Below are positions 46,777 through 57,079 of a stretch of 64,000 bases of DNA, one piece after another. Positions within the stretch are counted from its first letter, which is position 1; each line of letters opens with the position of its first letter. Below the pieces are notes generated by a model. The model did not search any database. It saw nothing but the letters and a program-made list of their open reading frames with translations, and was not told the DNA's origin. A program made the translations under genes and the position numbers. This DNA comes from Serripes groenlandicus (taxonomy: Eukaryota > Mollusca > Bivalvia > Cardiida > Cardiidae): positions 75,250,014-75,314,013 of the forward strand of contig JASEVX010000008.1 in the NCBI GenBank assembly GCA_031761405.1, in the 5' to 3' direction.

Positions 46777-47520
46777 GTAAGTCAATTATAGTGCATTCGC
46801 CTTTTCTTCTTATTTTGCAATTCTTGATATAAATCATTCTATTAAATACTTTAAAAACATTAAAAGCTATAGATGATAAGATATTGGTAGTTTTATAAGA
46901 TACTTACCACGAGATCAAACACATCATGGATCTAAGTGTGCATGTTCTTCATAAAATATAGCTTTAAGCAACAATATCTGTATAGGGACCGTGCCCTAGA
47001 TAAGTAACTCGTTTGCCTTTGCGAAAATGTTGATCCAGATTACTATGTGTATCCACACAGTCTTATCAAGATCTAACTAGTTCACACACTACTTACCCAA
47101 GTTTGTTAGAAAATTCAGCCAACTTGAGTTGTTTCAGATAAGACTTAATAAAGGGACTGGGTGATCTGAACGTAAAATCAGAAATGTCAATAAACACGGT
47201 AGGTCAGACACTTAAAGTCCTTTAGTTTTTAACTGTTGCGTGATGATTTCATAACACATTCAGAATACATAGAAATATAAAGCCTTCACTGTCTTACCAG
47301 CCCCGTTTCTTTTCAGTTCACTTATAGACTATTTTAAGGTGTCTGGATCTATATAGAGTAAAAACAAGAGTAAACCCCGAACAAACATCTGATGAATTAA
47401 TTATTCTCAGTTTGTCTGTGAAACAATGAGTTAATCAGGATATAATTGATATATTTCCCCATTAAATACTGAAAAACATGTGATTTTAACTTTAATTGTC
47501 TTTTATTCCTATGTTTTCAG

Positions 47521-47595
47521 CCAGTCAGTAAATCTACATTGTGGTGGTCTTCGAGTTTGGTTATTTATTGTGTATTGATAACAGACCAAAAAGTG
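47521..47595 (+). other. Non-coding 5' exon of the TRIM-like gene (predicted)
   Basis: An acceptor with a T-rich tract (TTATTCCTATGTTTTCAG, ending at 47520) and a donor AGTG|GTAAGA (GT at 47596-47597) define 75 bp with no coding frame. The next acceptor (TTTCTTTTACAG, ending at 48261) lies 4 bp before the coding ATG. Confidence 0.5.
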
Positions 47596-48265
47596 GTAAG
47601 ATTTGTTATTATAATTTGTGAATATGTTTACAGTAGACTGAGTGATTGTTGTAGAAATAGGATCCTTGATCAAAGCCAACCAAAGGGATATTTGTCTTCA
47701 CTGTAGACCCGGCTCAAACTACTTTTTTATGTTATCTGATCTGGTTCTGCACACTAATTGCAACTTACTAAAGGAAACATCCATCTTCTAATGAACAGTG
47801 TGAATATATATCAGATATGATATTTCCTCAGGGAAAACCATACAGTCGGTGTACACCCAAATAAAACTGCATTTTCGCTTAATCTGTTCTGGATCTACAC
47901 TGATTGAAACTTACTTATTGAAACGTCCAAGAAAAGTCTAACAAACAGTGCGAATATGGATCAGATAGGGGTTTTACAGTCAGATCTTTTTCCACACTTG
48001 TCATAAATACCGAAGGGTTCATTCCTTTCATCATGGCATATACTATCATAATCGACATTAATAAGTTAAATTCCGTTAACAGTCATTCAGTTACTTCAGT
48101 ATCCCCTTACTACAATTTTTACACTTATCTGTTATCTAAAAGTAAGTATTAAGACCAAGATCATGAATAAGATTTACTGGTAACTAAATTTATTCCCCAG
48201 AAATATTATGTTACCTTTTCTTCATAAATGGTCAATTAATTACATGCACTTTCTTTTACAGAAAA

Positions 48266-49528
48266 ATGGCACAGGCTCCCACCGATATGGCTGAAAAAAA
48301 CAGGTCCGGTCAAGTTAAAGTCGATGTTAAGGGTTATAAACTTTTATTCGATGAAATAAGAGAGGAGACATTACAAACTGAAAAACAAACGTGGAATAAA
48401 CAAACCTGCGACATTTGCTTTTTATTAGATTTAAGTAAAATATCCGCTCTATTTTTGTGTTATTTATGTAAACAGTATGTGTGTGATAAATGTAATGAGA
48501 GGCATGATAAATCCCATCGTATGGTAGAAAAAGATAGTAAGAGGGGAGAGAGAGAACCGAGAAGGAGAGAATTTCTGGGGGGAATGAGGAAAGAGAGAAA
48601 AAATGAGAGTGATAGTGAGAGAAAGGTAATGTTTGATAGAGAGGAAGTTTCTGTGGTCGATAGCGTTAATGTTAAACATGAACTGGATAAAAGTGATAAA
48701 TGTTGGATATCTGGATTATGTGGACTGGATCACACAAGGTGGGTTCTTTGTGATAATATTAATGATTGTATTAAAGTATTCAGTATTGGTTCGCACATAT
48801 TACAACGCTATATACGGTTTGGGTCTCATCCTTGGGGTGTAACAGAAATAAGGGATAAACGAGAACCCACTGAGCAGGGCATAATTTCCGCTACTGATAT
48901 TTCCGTACCCAACCCATCAAAGCCCAATAAAAAATGTATGTTAGCTGTTACGTTGCCAGGGAAACGTAGAATATTGTTTATTAATTTAACACCAAATCCT
49001 GCCGTAATCACTAAATCTATAAAAACGAAGAAATACTGTCATTCTATAGACTTTAGTGGAGATCAGATTGTTTCCCTCTGTAATGATGAGTACCTTGGTT
49101 ATGGTCGCTGGTTTATATGCGTGATGTCCACAGACGGAGTCACGATAAAAACCATAAACACTCATTTAGACACTGATGAGCCTGATCTCGCTGTTTGTTC
49201 TGGAAGGTTCTATTTAACTGACTTTGGTAACCACAAAGTACTTTGTATGAACGATAAGGGTAAAATAGTCTATCACAAAACAATAGAAGGGTCAGGGCCA
49301 GAAGGGATCAGTGTAGACCCAGACAACAATAATGTTTATATTAGTGCCCGGGGTCAACACAAAGTTTACCGACTCGATTCTCGTTTAGAGAGTTTCGAGT
49401 CTCTCGTAGATTTAAAGTCGGTAAAGTCGGAGAGGCCCGACGTTATTTGTGTATACAGAGATAGACTATATGTCAGTCATGACCTGTCTACTGATGACCA
49501 CTTGGTAACTGTAATCAGAGTTTTATAA
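48266..49528 (+). CDS. TRIM/NHL-like protein: B-box zinc finger plus C-terminal beta-propeller
   Basis: A single-exon coding region of 420 codons, the only intact sizeable gene seen here. Residues 48-84 form a B-box-type zinc site: C48-x2-C51, C65-x2-C68, C73-x2-C76, H80 and H84. Residues 85-140 are a highly charged linker (RRREFLGG, ERKNESDSERK) in place of a full coiled coil. Residues about 145-420 show repeated strands with W-x-G/L and D-x2-N-x-I-x-V-F patterns (DNINDCIKVFSI, LAVTLPGKRRILFI, FGNHKVLCMND, GPEGISVDPDNNNVYIS, HKVYRLD). These are typical of NHL/YVTN-like propellers in the TRIM2/3/71 branch. No RING finger is present, so it is not a classical E3 ligase by itself. It is likely cytosolic; no signal peptide or membrane segment is visible. 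The start is the first ATG, 4 bp after a strong acceptor, with a purine at -3. Such genes are expanded in bivalves; role in immunity or regulation is inferred. No AATAAA lies within 1.1 kb downstream; the first seen is at 50727. Confidence 0.9.
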   Translation: MAQAPTDMAEKNRSGQVKVDVKGYKLLFDEIREETLQTEKQTWNKQTCDICFLLDLSKISALFLCYLCKQYVCDKCNERHDKSHRMVEKDSKRGEREPRRREFLGGMRKERKNESDSERKVMFDREEVSVVDSVNVKHELDKSDKCWISGLCGLDHTRWVLCDNINDCIKVFSIGSHILQRYIRFGSHPWGVTEIRDKREPTEQGIISATDISVPNPSKPNKKCMLAVTLPGKRRILFINLTPNPAVITKSIKTKKYCHSIDFSGDQIVSLCNDEYLGYGRWFICVMSTDGVTIKTINTHLDTDEPDLAVCSGRFYLTDFGNHKVLCMNDKGKIVYHKTIEGSGPEGISVDPDNNNVYISARGQHKVYRLDSRLESFESLVDLKSVKSERPDVICVYRDRLYVSHDLSTDDHLVTVIRVL

Positions 49529-50005
49529 TATCCCATCCTTGGTTAATGTATACACTGTTACATAGTAACCCTTACATAACATGAACGTGATCAATGAGTG
49601 TTCTTTTGTTGCCATGGTTACCTAGTCACGAGATTACCTTCCATTATTAATATGCATTGCTTTGTTTACATTTAGTCTGCCGTGTTGTTGGTACACTCAG
49701 TCCATACAAATCTTATCAATATTGGTTTTTGGTTTCCACCATTTATCTTTTAAATTAGTTAATTCATATATTTCTAATTATGATTTAAATTTTATTAATT
49801 CAGGACTCGATCAATATTTGTTTCATTTATGATATCCCACATATTTAACACTTTTGATCAAACTTATCTAGCAGTGTTTATCCGGCAACTGTTTCCATGC
49901 GTCATTCAGATCATTTATTTTTCTATTTCTTTCATGTTTAAACTGGTTTACTGTACTTATTAGCAAGCCTACCTTGTATAATTCAGTAAATATAATCCAC
50001 TTAAA
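49529..50005 (+). other. 3' flank/3' UTR of the TRIM-like gene
   Basis: AT-rich with no coding frame. A near-palindromic TGCCATGGTTACCTAGTCAC occurs near 49610. The polyadenylation site is not identified. Confidence 0.4.
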
Positions 50006-50560
50006 ACTTGATGATTGATTTTTTATATTTGATAATTCAATTCGTGTTTTACACTTAAATGAGAGGAAGAGAGATCGCGCGTTGGGGGGGGGGGTCACAC
50101 ACATACAGAGACATAGGGGGGGGGGGGGTCACACACATACAGAGAAATAGGGGGGGGGAGGTCACACACATACAGAGAAATAGGGGGGGGGGTCACACAC
50201 ATACAGATAAATAGGGGGGGGGGGTCACACACATACAGAGAAAAAGGGGGGGGGGGACAGACACATGCATGTACATATACATAGAGGGAGAGAGAGAGAG
50301 AGATAAAGAGGGAGAAATATATTCCGCTTTAAACTTGATGATTGATTTTTTATATTTGATAATTCAATTCGTGTTTTACACTTAAATGAATGAGAGAAAG
50401 AGAGATCGCGCATTGGAGGGGGAGGGGGGGGGCGGGGGTCACACACATACAGAAAAACAGGGGGTGGGGGAGAGACAGACACACATGCATGTACACACAC
50501 ATAGAGGGAGACAGACAGTCAGAGAGAGAGATAAACAGGGAAAGAGGGAGAAATATATTT
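50006..50560 (+). repeat. Duplicated block with G-tract/ACACACATACAG tandem units
   Basis: The stretch ATGATTGATTTTTTATATTT at 50011 recurs at 50338 (period 327 bp). Each copy runs into GAGATCGCGC(G/A)TTGG and then units of about 40 bp made of 8-12 G followed by TCACACACATACAGA. Copy 1 has five such units, copy 2 fewer. Dense G-runs could form quadruplexes. Pro- and His/Thr-rich frames across it are artefacts. Confidence 0.85.
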
Positions 50561-50969
50561 GCATCTGTTATTCTAGCACTTGATTTACTTTTTCCTTATT
50601 TTATATCATTGTAGTATGCATGTAGTTAACTATGTTTTTAAAGACCAATGCAATTATTAAATGTTTTATATTATCCTATAAAGTTTTGACTTGTTTTTGT
50701 TTTTGTTTTTTAAACATGGATTAAGAATAAATATCGTGTCAGGCGAAAACAGATCTCTAACTTTGAGCATCACTTGAAGATGTACTAAAGAGTCTGGCGT
50801 AAATCATAGGACAGTTTGGAAACATTGTTCGAAAAGTAGCCCAACTTATCACTGTCATTATCACTATTATTGAGTTATTGTTATTAAAATATCTTCGTCC
50901 TTTTGAAAACATTGATAAACATAATATAAATCTGACGTCGTGGATATCACAGTCCAGTAACTCGTTACT

Positions 50970-51062
50970 GCTTGTACAAGTCAAAGACAATGTGTCTGCT
51001 GTCAACCAAAATCGCTGGGGAGGAATCGAACACATAGCCCTGATCTTCAATCCCACATACAA
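50970..51062 (-). mobile_element. tRNA-like SINE fragment
   Basis: On the minus strand: TTCAATTGTATGTGGGATTG and GTGTTCGATTCCTCCC (B-box-like). Part of a degraded SINE; no cloverleaf. Confidence 0.35.
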
Positions 51063-51214
51063 TTGAACGCTGATCCAGGAAAACAAACCTAGGCGTTATG
51101 TGACACTTATGCACGAAGGCGTCATCTAGACGAAATTCTGTCAAAAAGGAAACTGTAATTTTCGGAAGTTTCTAGAAAACTTCTCGGATTTATTAGCAAA
51201 TACCCAAATGTTCC

Positions 51215-51417
51215 TGAGCGTCTCTCAATCAATTTGCAGTAGATGACTTTGAAAACATCTTGAGAAAATGTGGAAGATCTTTAGAAGTGAAAGTATAAAT
51301 ATTGAATCACAAAATTCAAAACATTGTGGCAAATCGAGACAAAGCTCATTGTGACCAGTGTTTCCCATTTGTCACAGCGTTTTCACAAGTCGTCGATTAT
51401 CCAATGGAATGGGTTAA
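51215..51417. mobile_element. TTAA-flanked palindromic MITE (piggyBac-like), diverged
   Basis: GCAGTAGATGACTTTGAAAAC, AAACATTGTGGCAAATCGAG and ACAAGTCGTCGATTATCC, ending AATGGGTTAA (TTAA at 51414-51417). The left end is eroded. Confidence 0.5.
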
Positions 51418-51507
51418 TGCTCCATAAGTAGCTACCGTGCATGTATATTTGAACACAGGCGAAGTATATCCTTGAGAACAACACAACTTGTATCAGCTAG
51501 CGTTTTT

Positions 51508-51600
51508 AACTCACCTGTGCACGAAGTGCAAAGTGAGCCTATTGTGATAACATTTTGTCTGGCGTCCGTACGTCGTGCGTCGTCAGCAATTGACGTACTT
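51508..51600 (-). repeat. Helitron-like 3' end, solitary
   Basis: On the minus strand: TTTGCACTTCGTGCACAG (hairpin), then GTGAGTTAA. It is preceded by CACAATAGGCTCAC and a GTACGGACGCCAGACAAAA stretch like those beside the other array elements. No tandem array follows, so it is probably a truncated copy. The final CTAA is changed to TTAA. Confidence 0.45.
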
Positions 51601-51918
51601 GTTAACATTCTACAGGCTATATTCTGCATCTGATCTTCATGAACATTTATCAGAACATTCATCACCATCAAATCTTGGACATGTTCCTAAAAAAGCATAT
51701 ACAATTACGAAAAGTAAAATCTGTGTTGTACTGAAAGGGGGATTCAGTAGAGGTGCCCCGCTACACATCTCAGATGTATATCCCTACACGCGCGCACACC
51801 AAACAGAAAATGACCCAGATATAGCCATTCCCCCGACACGCAATGAAAGGCATGCCCGCGTATACGGGGACACCCATATGCCGCAGGCCATACTCAACTG
51901 ACTCCTTCTCCTAAGGAG

Positions 51919-51926
51919 TATAAAAG
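51919..51926 (+). promoter_or_regulatory. TATA-box-like site
   Basis: TATAAAAG, preceded by the palindrome CTCCTAAGGAG, lies 44 bp before the ATG of a coding-like mini-ORF (51963). The related string TATAAAAGCTG recurs at 52371. Confidence 0.35.
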
Positions 51927-51962
51927 CTGCTTTATGAAAAGGATTTAAACATTGACAGTTAA

Positions 51963-52070
51963 ATGGACGCAAGGCGTATTATATTAAAAAATGATATAAC
52001 AGATCTAGATTGCCTCAAATCAGATTTTGAGCACTTGGTGCAACTCATATTTTATGGCGCTGTCACATAG
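51963..52070 (+). CDS. Mini-ORF behind a TATA box (unrecognised)
   Basis: A 35-codon frame starting MDARRIILKND and continuing ITDLDCLKSDFEHLVQL has the look of a coding first exon (alternating charged/aliphatic, good codons). It runs directly into a GC-rich repeat (CTGTCACATAGCACCGG) that supplies its stop codon. TATAAAAG sits 44 bp upstream. It may be a real first exon cut by an insertion, or chance. No family was recognised. Confidence 0.25.
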   Translation: MDARRIILKNDITDLDCLKSDFEHLVQLIFYGAVT

Positions 52071-52445
52071 CACCGGCTAAGCCCAACGGGCCCATACCGT
52101 TTGATTAAAATGACAAGCGGTGATAATCTCTCCGTCCGCATTTTTTTTTTCAACCGTGTACTCAACGTTTCCATACCGTCTCCATACCGGGTCCTTACCG
52201 CTTACAGCGTCCGCGTACCAGCCAGTAAAACCGTGTTGGCCGTTTTCTTGCCGGGTCTCGCTGGGTCCATGCCGGGTCCTCACCGTGTGGCTACCGGCCT
52301 CTTACCGCCCGGAACGCCCCAATATCGTTCGCTAAACGTTCTCGCCGCCTTGCTGACGTCAAACACCGTATATAAAAGCTGGGAATTCACCCGTCCGGTC
52401 ACACATCAGTTCACGAATTGTACGTACATGTACTCCTCATAAATT
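52060..52445 (+). repeat. GC-rich repeat with CRE and TATA box
   Basis: Built on recurring CCATACCG / CCGGGTCC / TTACCGC words, it contrasts with the AT-rich flanks. Near its right end are TGACGTCA (52354-52361), TATATAAAAG (52369-52378) and initiator-like TCA sites 28-37 bp on (52399-52411). This is the layout of a pol II core promoter pointing rightward. No coding frame of note follows. It may be the end or LTR-like promoter of a mobile element. Confidence 0.5.
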
Positions 52446-52799
52446 TTCTCAAAAATCCTAACTGATGCCTAAACGTTGAATGAAAGCTGCTGGCAGAGGG
52501 GTGGATAAAGTAAAGGAAGCTTCCGGAACCGCATGATCCTCCAACCAGATCCACAACTTCAAGGGTAAAAAAGCCCAATCCCAAGTCATTACTTCATATA
52601 ACAGGAGGCGGACCCGAGCCCAGCTACCACCGCCTCCGTGTTTGTTAAACAGTTTGATGAATAGATAATTGTACATCAATGTGCATGGACCCTCGTACTA
52701 TCCGAAAATGGACCTCCAAACAGCGGAGACGTTGTCGAGAATCCTTGCACACAATGCTATCTGCCACAAGAATGAATGAATGTATCCCAGTTAGCAAAA

Positions 52800-53350
52800 T
52801 ATATGGGACCCTAATGGGTCCCATATCGATTTCATTATGGGCCCCAGATGGGTAACCCATGTGGTACCCACATGGAAAGTGCAACCGGTATTGGCATGGG
52901 TCCCATACGAGTTATTATATGGGTCCAACATGGGACCCACATGGGCTCAACATGGGACCGTTATGGGCAAACATATATGGGTCCCATATAGATTCCTTTA
53001 TGGGCCCCAGATGGGTAACCCATGTGGTACCCACATGGAAAGTGCAACCGGTATTGGCATGGGTCCCATACGGGTTAAGATATGGGTCCAACATGGGACC
53101 CACGTGGGCTCAACATGGGACCGATGTGGGCAAACAGATATGGGTCCCATATAGATTCCTTTATGGGCCCCAGATGGGTAACCCATGTGGTACCCACATG
53201 GAAAGTGCAACCGGTATTGGCATGGGTCCCATACGGGTTAAGATATGGGTCCAACATGGGACCCTCGTGGGCACAATATTGGCAAACAGGTATCGGACCA
53301 TTATGGGAAAACAGATATCGACCATTATGGGCAAACAGGTATCGAACCAT
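52800..53350 (+). repeat. 163-bp tandem repeat rich in GGGTCCCA words
   Basis: CAGATGGGTAACCCATGTGG occurs at 52845, 53008 and 53171, exactly 163 bp apart. Each unit also has GTGCAACCGGTATTGGCATG and several ATGGGTCCCAT/ATGGGACCCA words in both orientations. The tail (53280-53350) shifts to 30-bp units with GGCAAACAGGTATCG. The 183-codon open frame is a by-product. Confidence 0.9.
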
Positions 53351-53639
53351 TGTAAAAGTGGGTTGATGTTATTAAGGCATATTTTGACAAACTACTTGAT
53401 ATCATTTTAAAAATAGACAATTTAATACAAAACATATTATTATGCAGCCTGACAAAATATATGTAGACCATAGACAGCTCGACAGACTATTGCATCCATA
53501 ATTATTTAAAATTTGAAATATAAGAAACAATTAAAGTAGTGTTTACATGAAAGCAAACTGCAAAGCATGTTAAAAAACGTGTTGGACACAAACAAGGTTA
53601 TTGAAAATGAAATAATGATGCACTGACATTTTGATTAAT

Positions 53640-54335
53640 AGTCGGTATATAACAAAATGGTTCTACTTATAGAAAGAATTTGACTAGAATTAAGCCACTA
53701 ACCTTATATCATTCAATATATACTTCTTAACAAGTGAATTCATAGCTCTGACTAGATTTGTGTGAAATAACTTTAGTCGGTATATAAATGGTTTTACTTA
53801 CAGGAAGAATTTGACTAGAATTAAGCCACTAACCTTATATTATATAAATATTGCATGGCTTCCAGTGTGACAGTACATATTGTCAACATGAGAAAAATAC
53901 TGTTACCCGAGGCGAAGCCATGCATTATTTATTTTATTTTACCGAACAAAATGACATGTTTATTCAATTTATTCAGTATCTTTGTAGGGGAGGTGAACAT
54001 GGGTAGATCTACTACAATGTAACACACACATATGAATATACCGTTAACCGTATACTGTTACATGGCACGCGCGTCTAAAAGGTGACGTTATTGTTTGAGA
54101 TGACGTCATGGACGTGCATAACCAACATTTTAACGCGCTTGCCATGTAACAGCTAGTATACTGTTTACCGGTCAAAAATGTACTGTAAGCATGAGACAGT
54201 AAGAAATTGCCCATGATGAGTATATGAGAATTTAACATTACAAAGTCATGTGAGGTATAACAACATTCAATATATACTTTTTTTAAAACAAGTGAATTCA
54301 TAGCTCTAACTTAGATTCGTGTGAAATAACTTCTT
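53640..54335 (+). repeat. Duplicated unit split by an insertion
   Basis: GTCGGTATATAA...TGGTT.TACTTA at 53640 and 53774 are two units 134 bp apart sharing GAATTTGACTAGAATTAAGC. The unit's end (ACAAGTGAATTCATAGCTCT) occurs at about 53730 and again at about 54287. The 53880-54265 stretch appears inserted into a third unit. Confidence 0.65.
54040..54173. mobile_element. Short inverted-repeat element with a CRE in its loop
   Basis: The left arm (CCGTATACTGTTACATGGCA, then CGCGCG) and right arm (CGCGCTTGCCATGTAAC, then AGCTAGTATACTG) are inverted copies with one mismatch over the inner 17 bp. The loop contains AGGTGACGTTA and GATGACGTCATG. Probably a tiny MITE. Confidence 0.55.
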
Positions 54336-54339
54336 AATA

Positions 54340-55125
54340 ATGTCTTAATCTCAAAGTGTGATGATAATTTGAAAACAAGATGGCCCTAAATCGATCACCT
54401 GAGTTATCTAACGACAACAACAAAAACCATCAAACGAAGAGGGCTATGATGGCACTGTAAAACTCATCTGGCTAAGCACTGGAATATGAGGCTTGTAAAA
54501 TATCTATACATTTTCAGTTTCCACTTTGTGCCAGATGATGTTAATGTATAATTATGCACTGTATTCTGCACACCGTCAGAATTTAATTTTACTGGCCATG
54601 GGATATATTACATATAAATACCGTAATTTTAAGACATATCCGAGAATAAGGGCCAACTAAGGAAATAAAAATTAAATTTTGAACAGTGATTTTTTGAATC
54701 GTAAGAAACAAAGACATATCATAAATCAAAACACAAATTATAGAAATGAGATTAAATATGTAGTTAATAGTAGCAATGTATAACAGAATCGACAATAATA
54801 ACACTACAAAGAACAACAAAAGCACTACCAATCAAATGCTTGTCTGCTTTATTCTAAGGTGAAAAAGGGGCATTTCTGAATAATTACTGAAGCCAGAGTT
54901 ATGGGAGTTGGCACAGACATGCTTATTGTTCCAAGGTACATGTTTACTAAGTTTCATTTTGAAAATGTTTATCGGTTTTTGAATATTGAGGTAACTTTAA
55001 AGTGTTTTGACAATGACATCAATTAAGTGTATCCAGACTATTTTTCTTCCAAAAACAGACAAGCTGAAATTGAAAAGTGTTTTTTAGATCTATGGTAACA
55101 TTGGATCTTAAATAAAAACAAATGC
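54340..55125. other. AT-rich spacer, nothing recognised
   Basis: No supported coding region. AACAAGATGGCCCTAAATCG (about 54375) resembles the start of dispersed mollusc repeats but was not traced further. Confidence 0.35.
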
Positions 55126-55129
55126 ATCT

Positions 55130-55338
55130 AATGTATAACACATAACACAAGCAGACAGCTTTTAGAAAACATAGTGACAGAAGAAGAAATTGCTCAAAAC
55201 GAGCAATTTCTCCTTTTGCTACAAGGTTTTCAACTTTTTTCCATAATTATATCTTCATTTATGTAGACTTTCTTTGTTTTTGTGTAGATAATTTCAATGC
55301 TTTCTGCTGCAGATTTGCTGTATGTGGTAAAAGCTTAA
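55130..55338. mobile_element. TTAA-flanked palindromic MITE (piggyBac-like)
   Basis: GAAATTGCTCAAAACGAGCA, then ATTTCTCCTTTTGC at the centre, and CTGCTGCAGATTTGCTGTAT near the right end. A right TTAA lies at 55335-55338. The left end is eroded. Confidence 0.6.
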
Positions 55339-55468
55339 TACAAGCCATGATATAATGTACTAGCAAACGTTTTGTGAACAGTGTAGATCAAGATCAGTCT
55401 TTGAATCTTGTTTTGTCAAGATATAAACTGTTCACACATCACTTACATCCACTTCTTCTTATTATTTT

Positions 55469-55540
55469 TTTGGTTTTATTTACCTCGCTTTGCAGAATTA
55501 CCTATTATGGTGAAGCTAAATAAAACCAAAATAATAAAAC
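55469..55540. repeat. Long hairpin
   Basis: TTTTGGTTTTATTTA (left) and TAAATAAAACCAAAA (right) are exact inverted copies. Pairing extends through TTATTATT on the outer side with a small bulge. The loop is about 25 nt. Confidence 0.6.
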
Positions 55541-55804
55541 CACTTCTTAGAAGTTTCTGTTAACTTATGTAGATTCTCATATGCTGATGTACATGTACAG
55601 GCTGATCTGAACCTACTCTGTTCGGAAATGCCAACTTTTACCAAATCTCAATCAACAGGCTCAAATATGGTTTTGAAAGAGTGAATGGTGTAATAATTGA
55701 AAGAATTATACATATAATTACATCTTGTATAATATGAAATATGTCACAAACTACTTATATACATGTATATTTATGATCTTCAATAACCAGAACATATTTT
55801 ACTA

Positions 55805-56040
55805 GGGTTGGCAACGAATACCAAAATTAGTATTCGAATATTGAATCACAAATTATTCGAATATTCGAGCCATTTGTGCATGCAGAAGACTTTGAACACA
55901 CCTAGGAGAATGTTTAAAAAAAAAATTATAAATTGAATAAAGATGAAAACATCGTGGCAAAAGGGGAAATTGCTAATTATTAGCAATTTCTCCTTTTGCC
56001 ACAATGTTTTCAAAAGTTGTCTGCTGCAGACATGTCAAAC
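55805..56040. mobile_element. hAT-like end followed by palindromic MITE remnant
   Basis: GGGTTGGCAACGAATACCAA with repeated ATTCGAATATTCGA (55805-55870) resembles a known hAT-type end. Next to it, GGCAAAAGGGGAAATTGC and its inverse GCAATTTCTCCTTTTGCC (55960-56000), plus GTCTGCTGCAGA, belong to the TTAA MITE family. Confidence 0.5.
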
Positions 56041-56239
56041 TTATTTGTGCTAACTTTCTACATCCGAATTTTCCGTATCACTTTGTGTCGAGGCAAATGT
56101 TCATTTATCTTTGTTGCCCTTTTTTTCTTCCTCCATCCCTGTCACGAGCACCAGACAGCCATTTCCTTAACTCCAGCTTCATATCATTCCTTGTAGCATT
56201 TTTGTTGATGGATTCCTTTGGGGAGCTCCTGAAAGAACA

Positions 56240-57075
56240 CATACATACATGAGTTATTGACTAATTACGCTAGGTATCATAGCTAAAACACCATGGCTGT
56301 ATGACTAACTGAATAGTCATGCATTGTATATTTGACAAATGATCATTCACACTAGACCTTACTCTCCAGTAATTATGCCAGTATTGAGATGTTCTACTCA
56401 TTTATAATTGTTTTCAAATGTGTTTATCAATACAACTAATTAAGTAACTTATAGACAAAGGAACTTGGAACACAAATAACTATTTTTTTATATTATATAT
56501 ATACTTAAATTTACATCATAAATATTTAATGAACAATGTGCATGTATCGACCATACCAGAGGTTATTTCTTTCTCGACACTCAATTGTCAAAATATGTTC
56601 CAACACATACACAGTAGAGCTCTTTTTCACCAGAGACATATAAACACCTGTTTATATGTCTCTGATTTCACGTAACAAAAGCAAAACTATAAATTTACTC
56701 GCGAAATTACATGACAGTCAGATAAATGCAAATCAGCTTCACAGTTAACAAAAGCTTCACATACGCATGAAAAGACCAAAGAAATGACAAAAAGATCATC
56801 TATTGCAAAAGTGGGCTTTGTATTATTTTACCTTGTATATTCCTATAATCAAAACCAGTTTCCCGTTGAATTCGCCTTTATTTCGTCTCTTCAAAAATGG
56901 CGCATAATTGTTGTTGTTGTTCCTTTCTAGAAATCAAAGTACTGCTGGTAGGATTAACATAATATTTTGGCTATTTCAATTATCAGATTTACATTATTGA
57001 AAAAATAACAAATTTCTCATGATTTTAGTTTTGCTTTTGACTGTCTCACTGTTGATGGTGTTAATTATTATATTT
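56240..57075. other. Spacer with one palindrome
   Basis: Only the perfect palindrome at 56633-56662 stands out. No coding frame is supported. Confidence 0.4.
56633..56662. repeat. Palindrome GAGACATATAAACA-CC-TGTTTATATGTCTC
   Basis: Two exact 14-bp arms separated by CC. The core ACATATAAACA/TGTTTATATGT is the same as the inner arms of the palindrome at 26580-26613. TAAACA/TGTTTA is the forkhead-factor core. Confidence 0.7.
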
Positions 57076-57079
57076 TTAA

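Larger units (their letters stand above)
51780..52760 (-). repeat. Dispersed repeat, family C, copy 2 (inverted, longer)
   Basis: 52610-52760 is the inverted match of 34700-34860 (CCTCCGTGTTTGTTAAACAG, GGACCTCCAAACAGCGGAG). 51785-51885 is the inverted match of 34880-34975 (ATGACCCAGATATAGCCATT, GGGGACACCCATATGC). About 700 bp of extra sequence lies between them, including the two TATA-containing stretches listed separately. It therefore contains an insertion, or copy 1 is internally deleted. Confidence 0.5.

Noticed and set aside
50757..51086. 109-codon minus-strand frame
   Set aside because: It overlaps a SINE-like tRNA fragment and has no coding signature.
52837..53410. Open frames up to 183 codons
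   Set aside because: They follow the 163-bp tandem units and appear on both strands at once.
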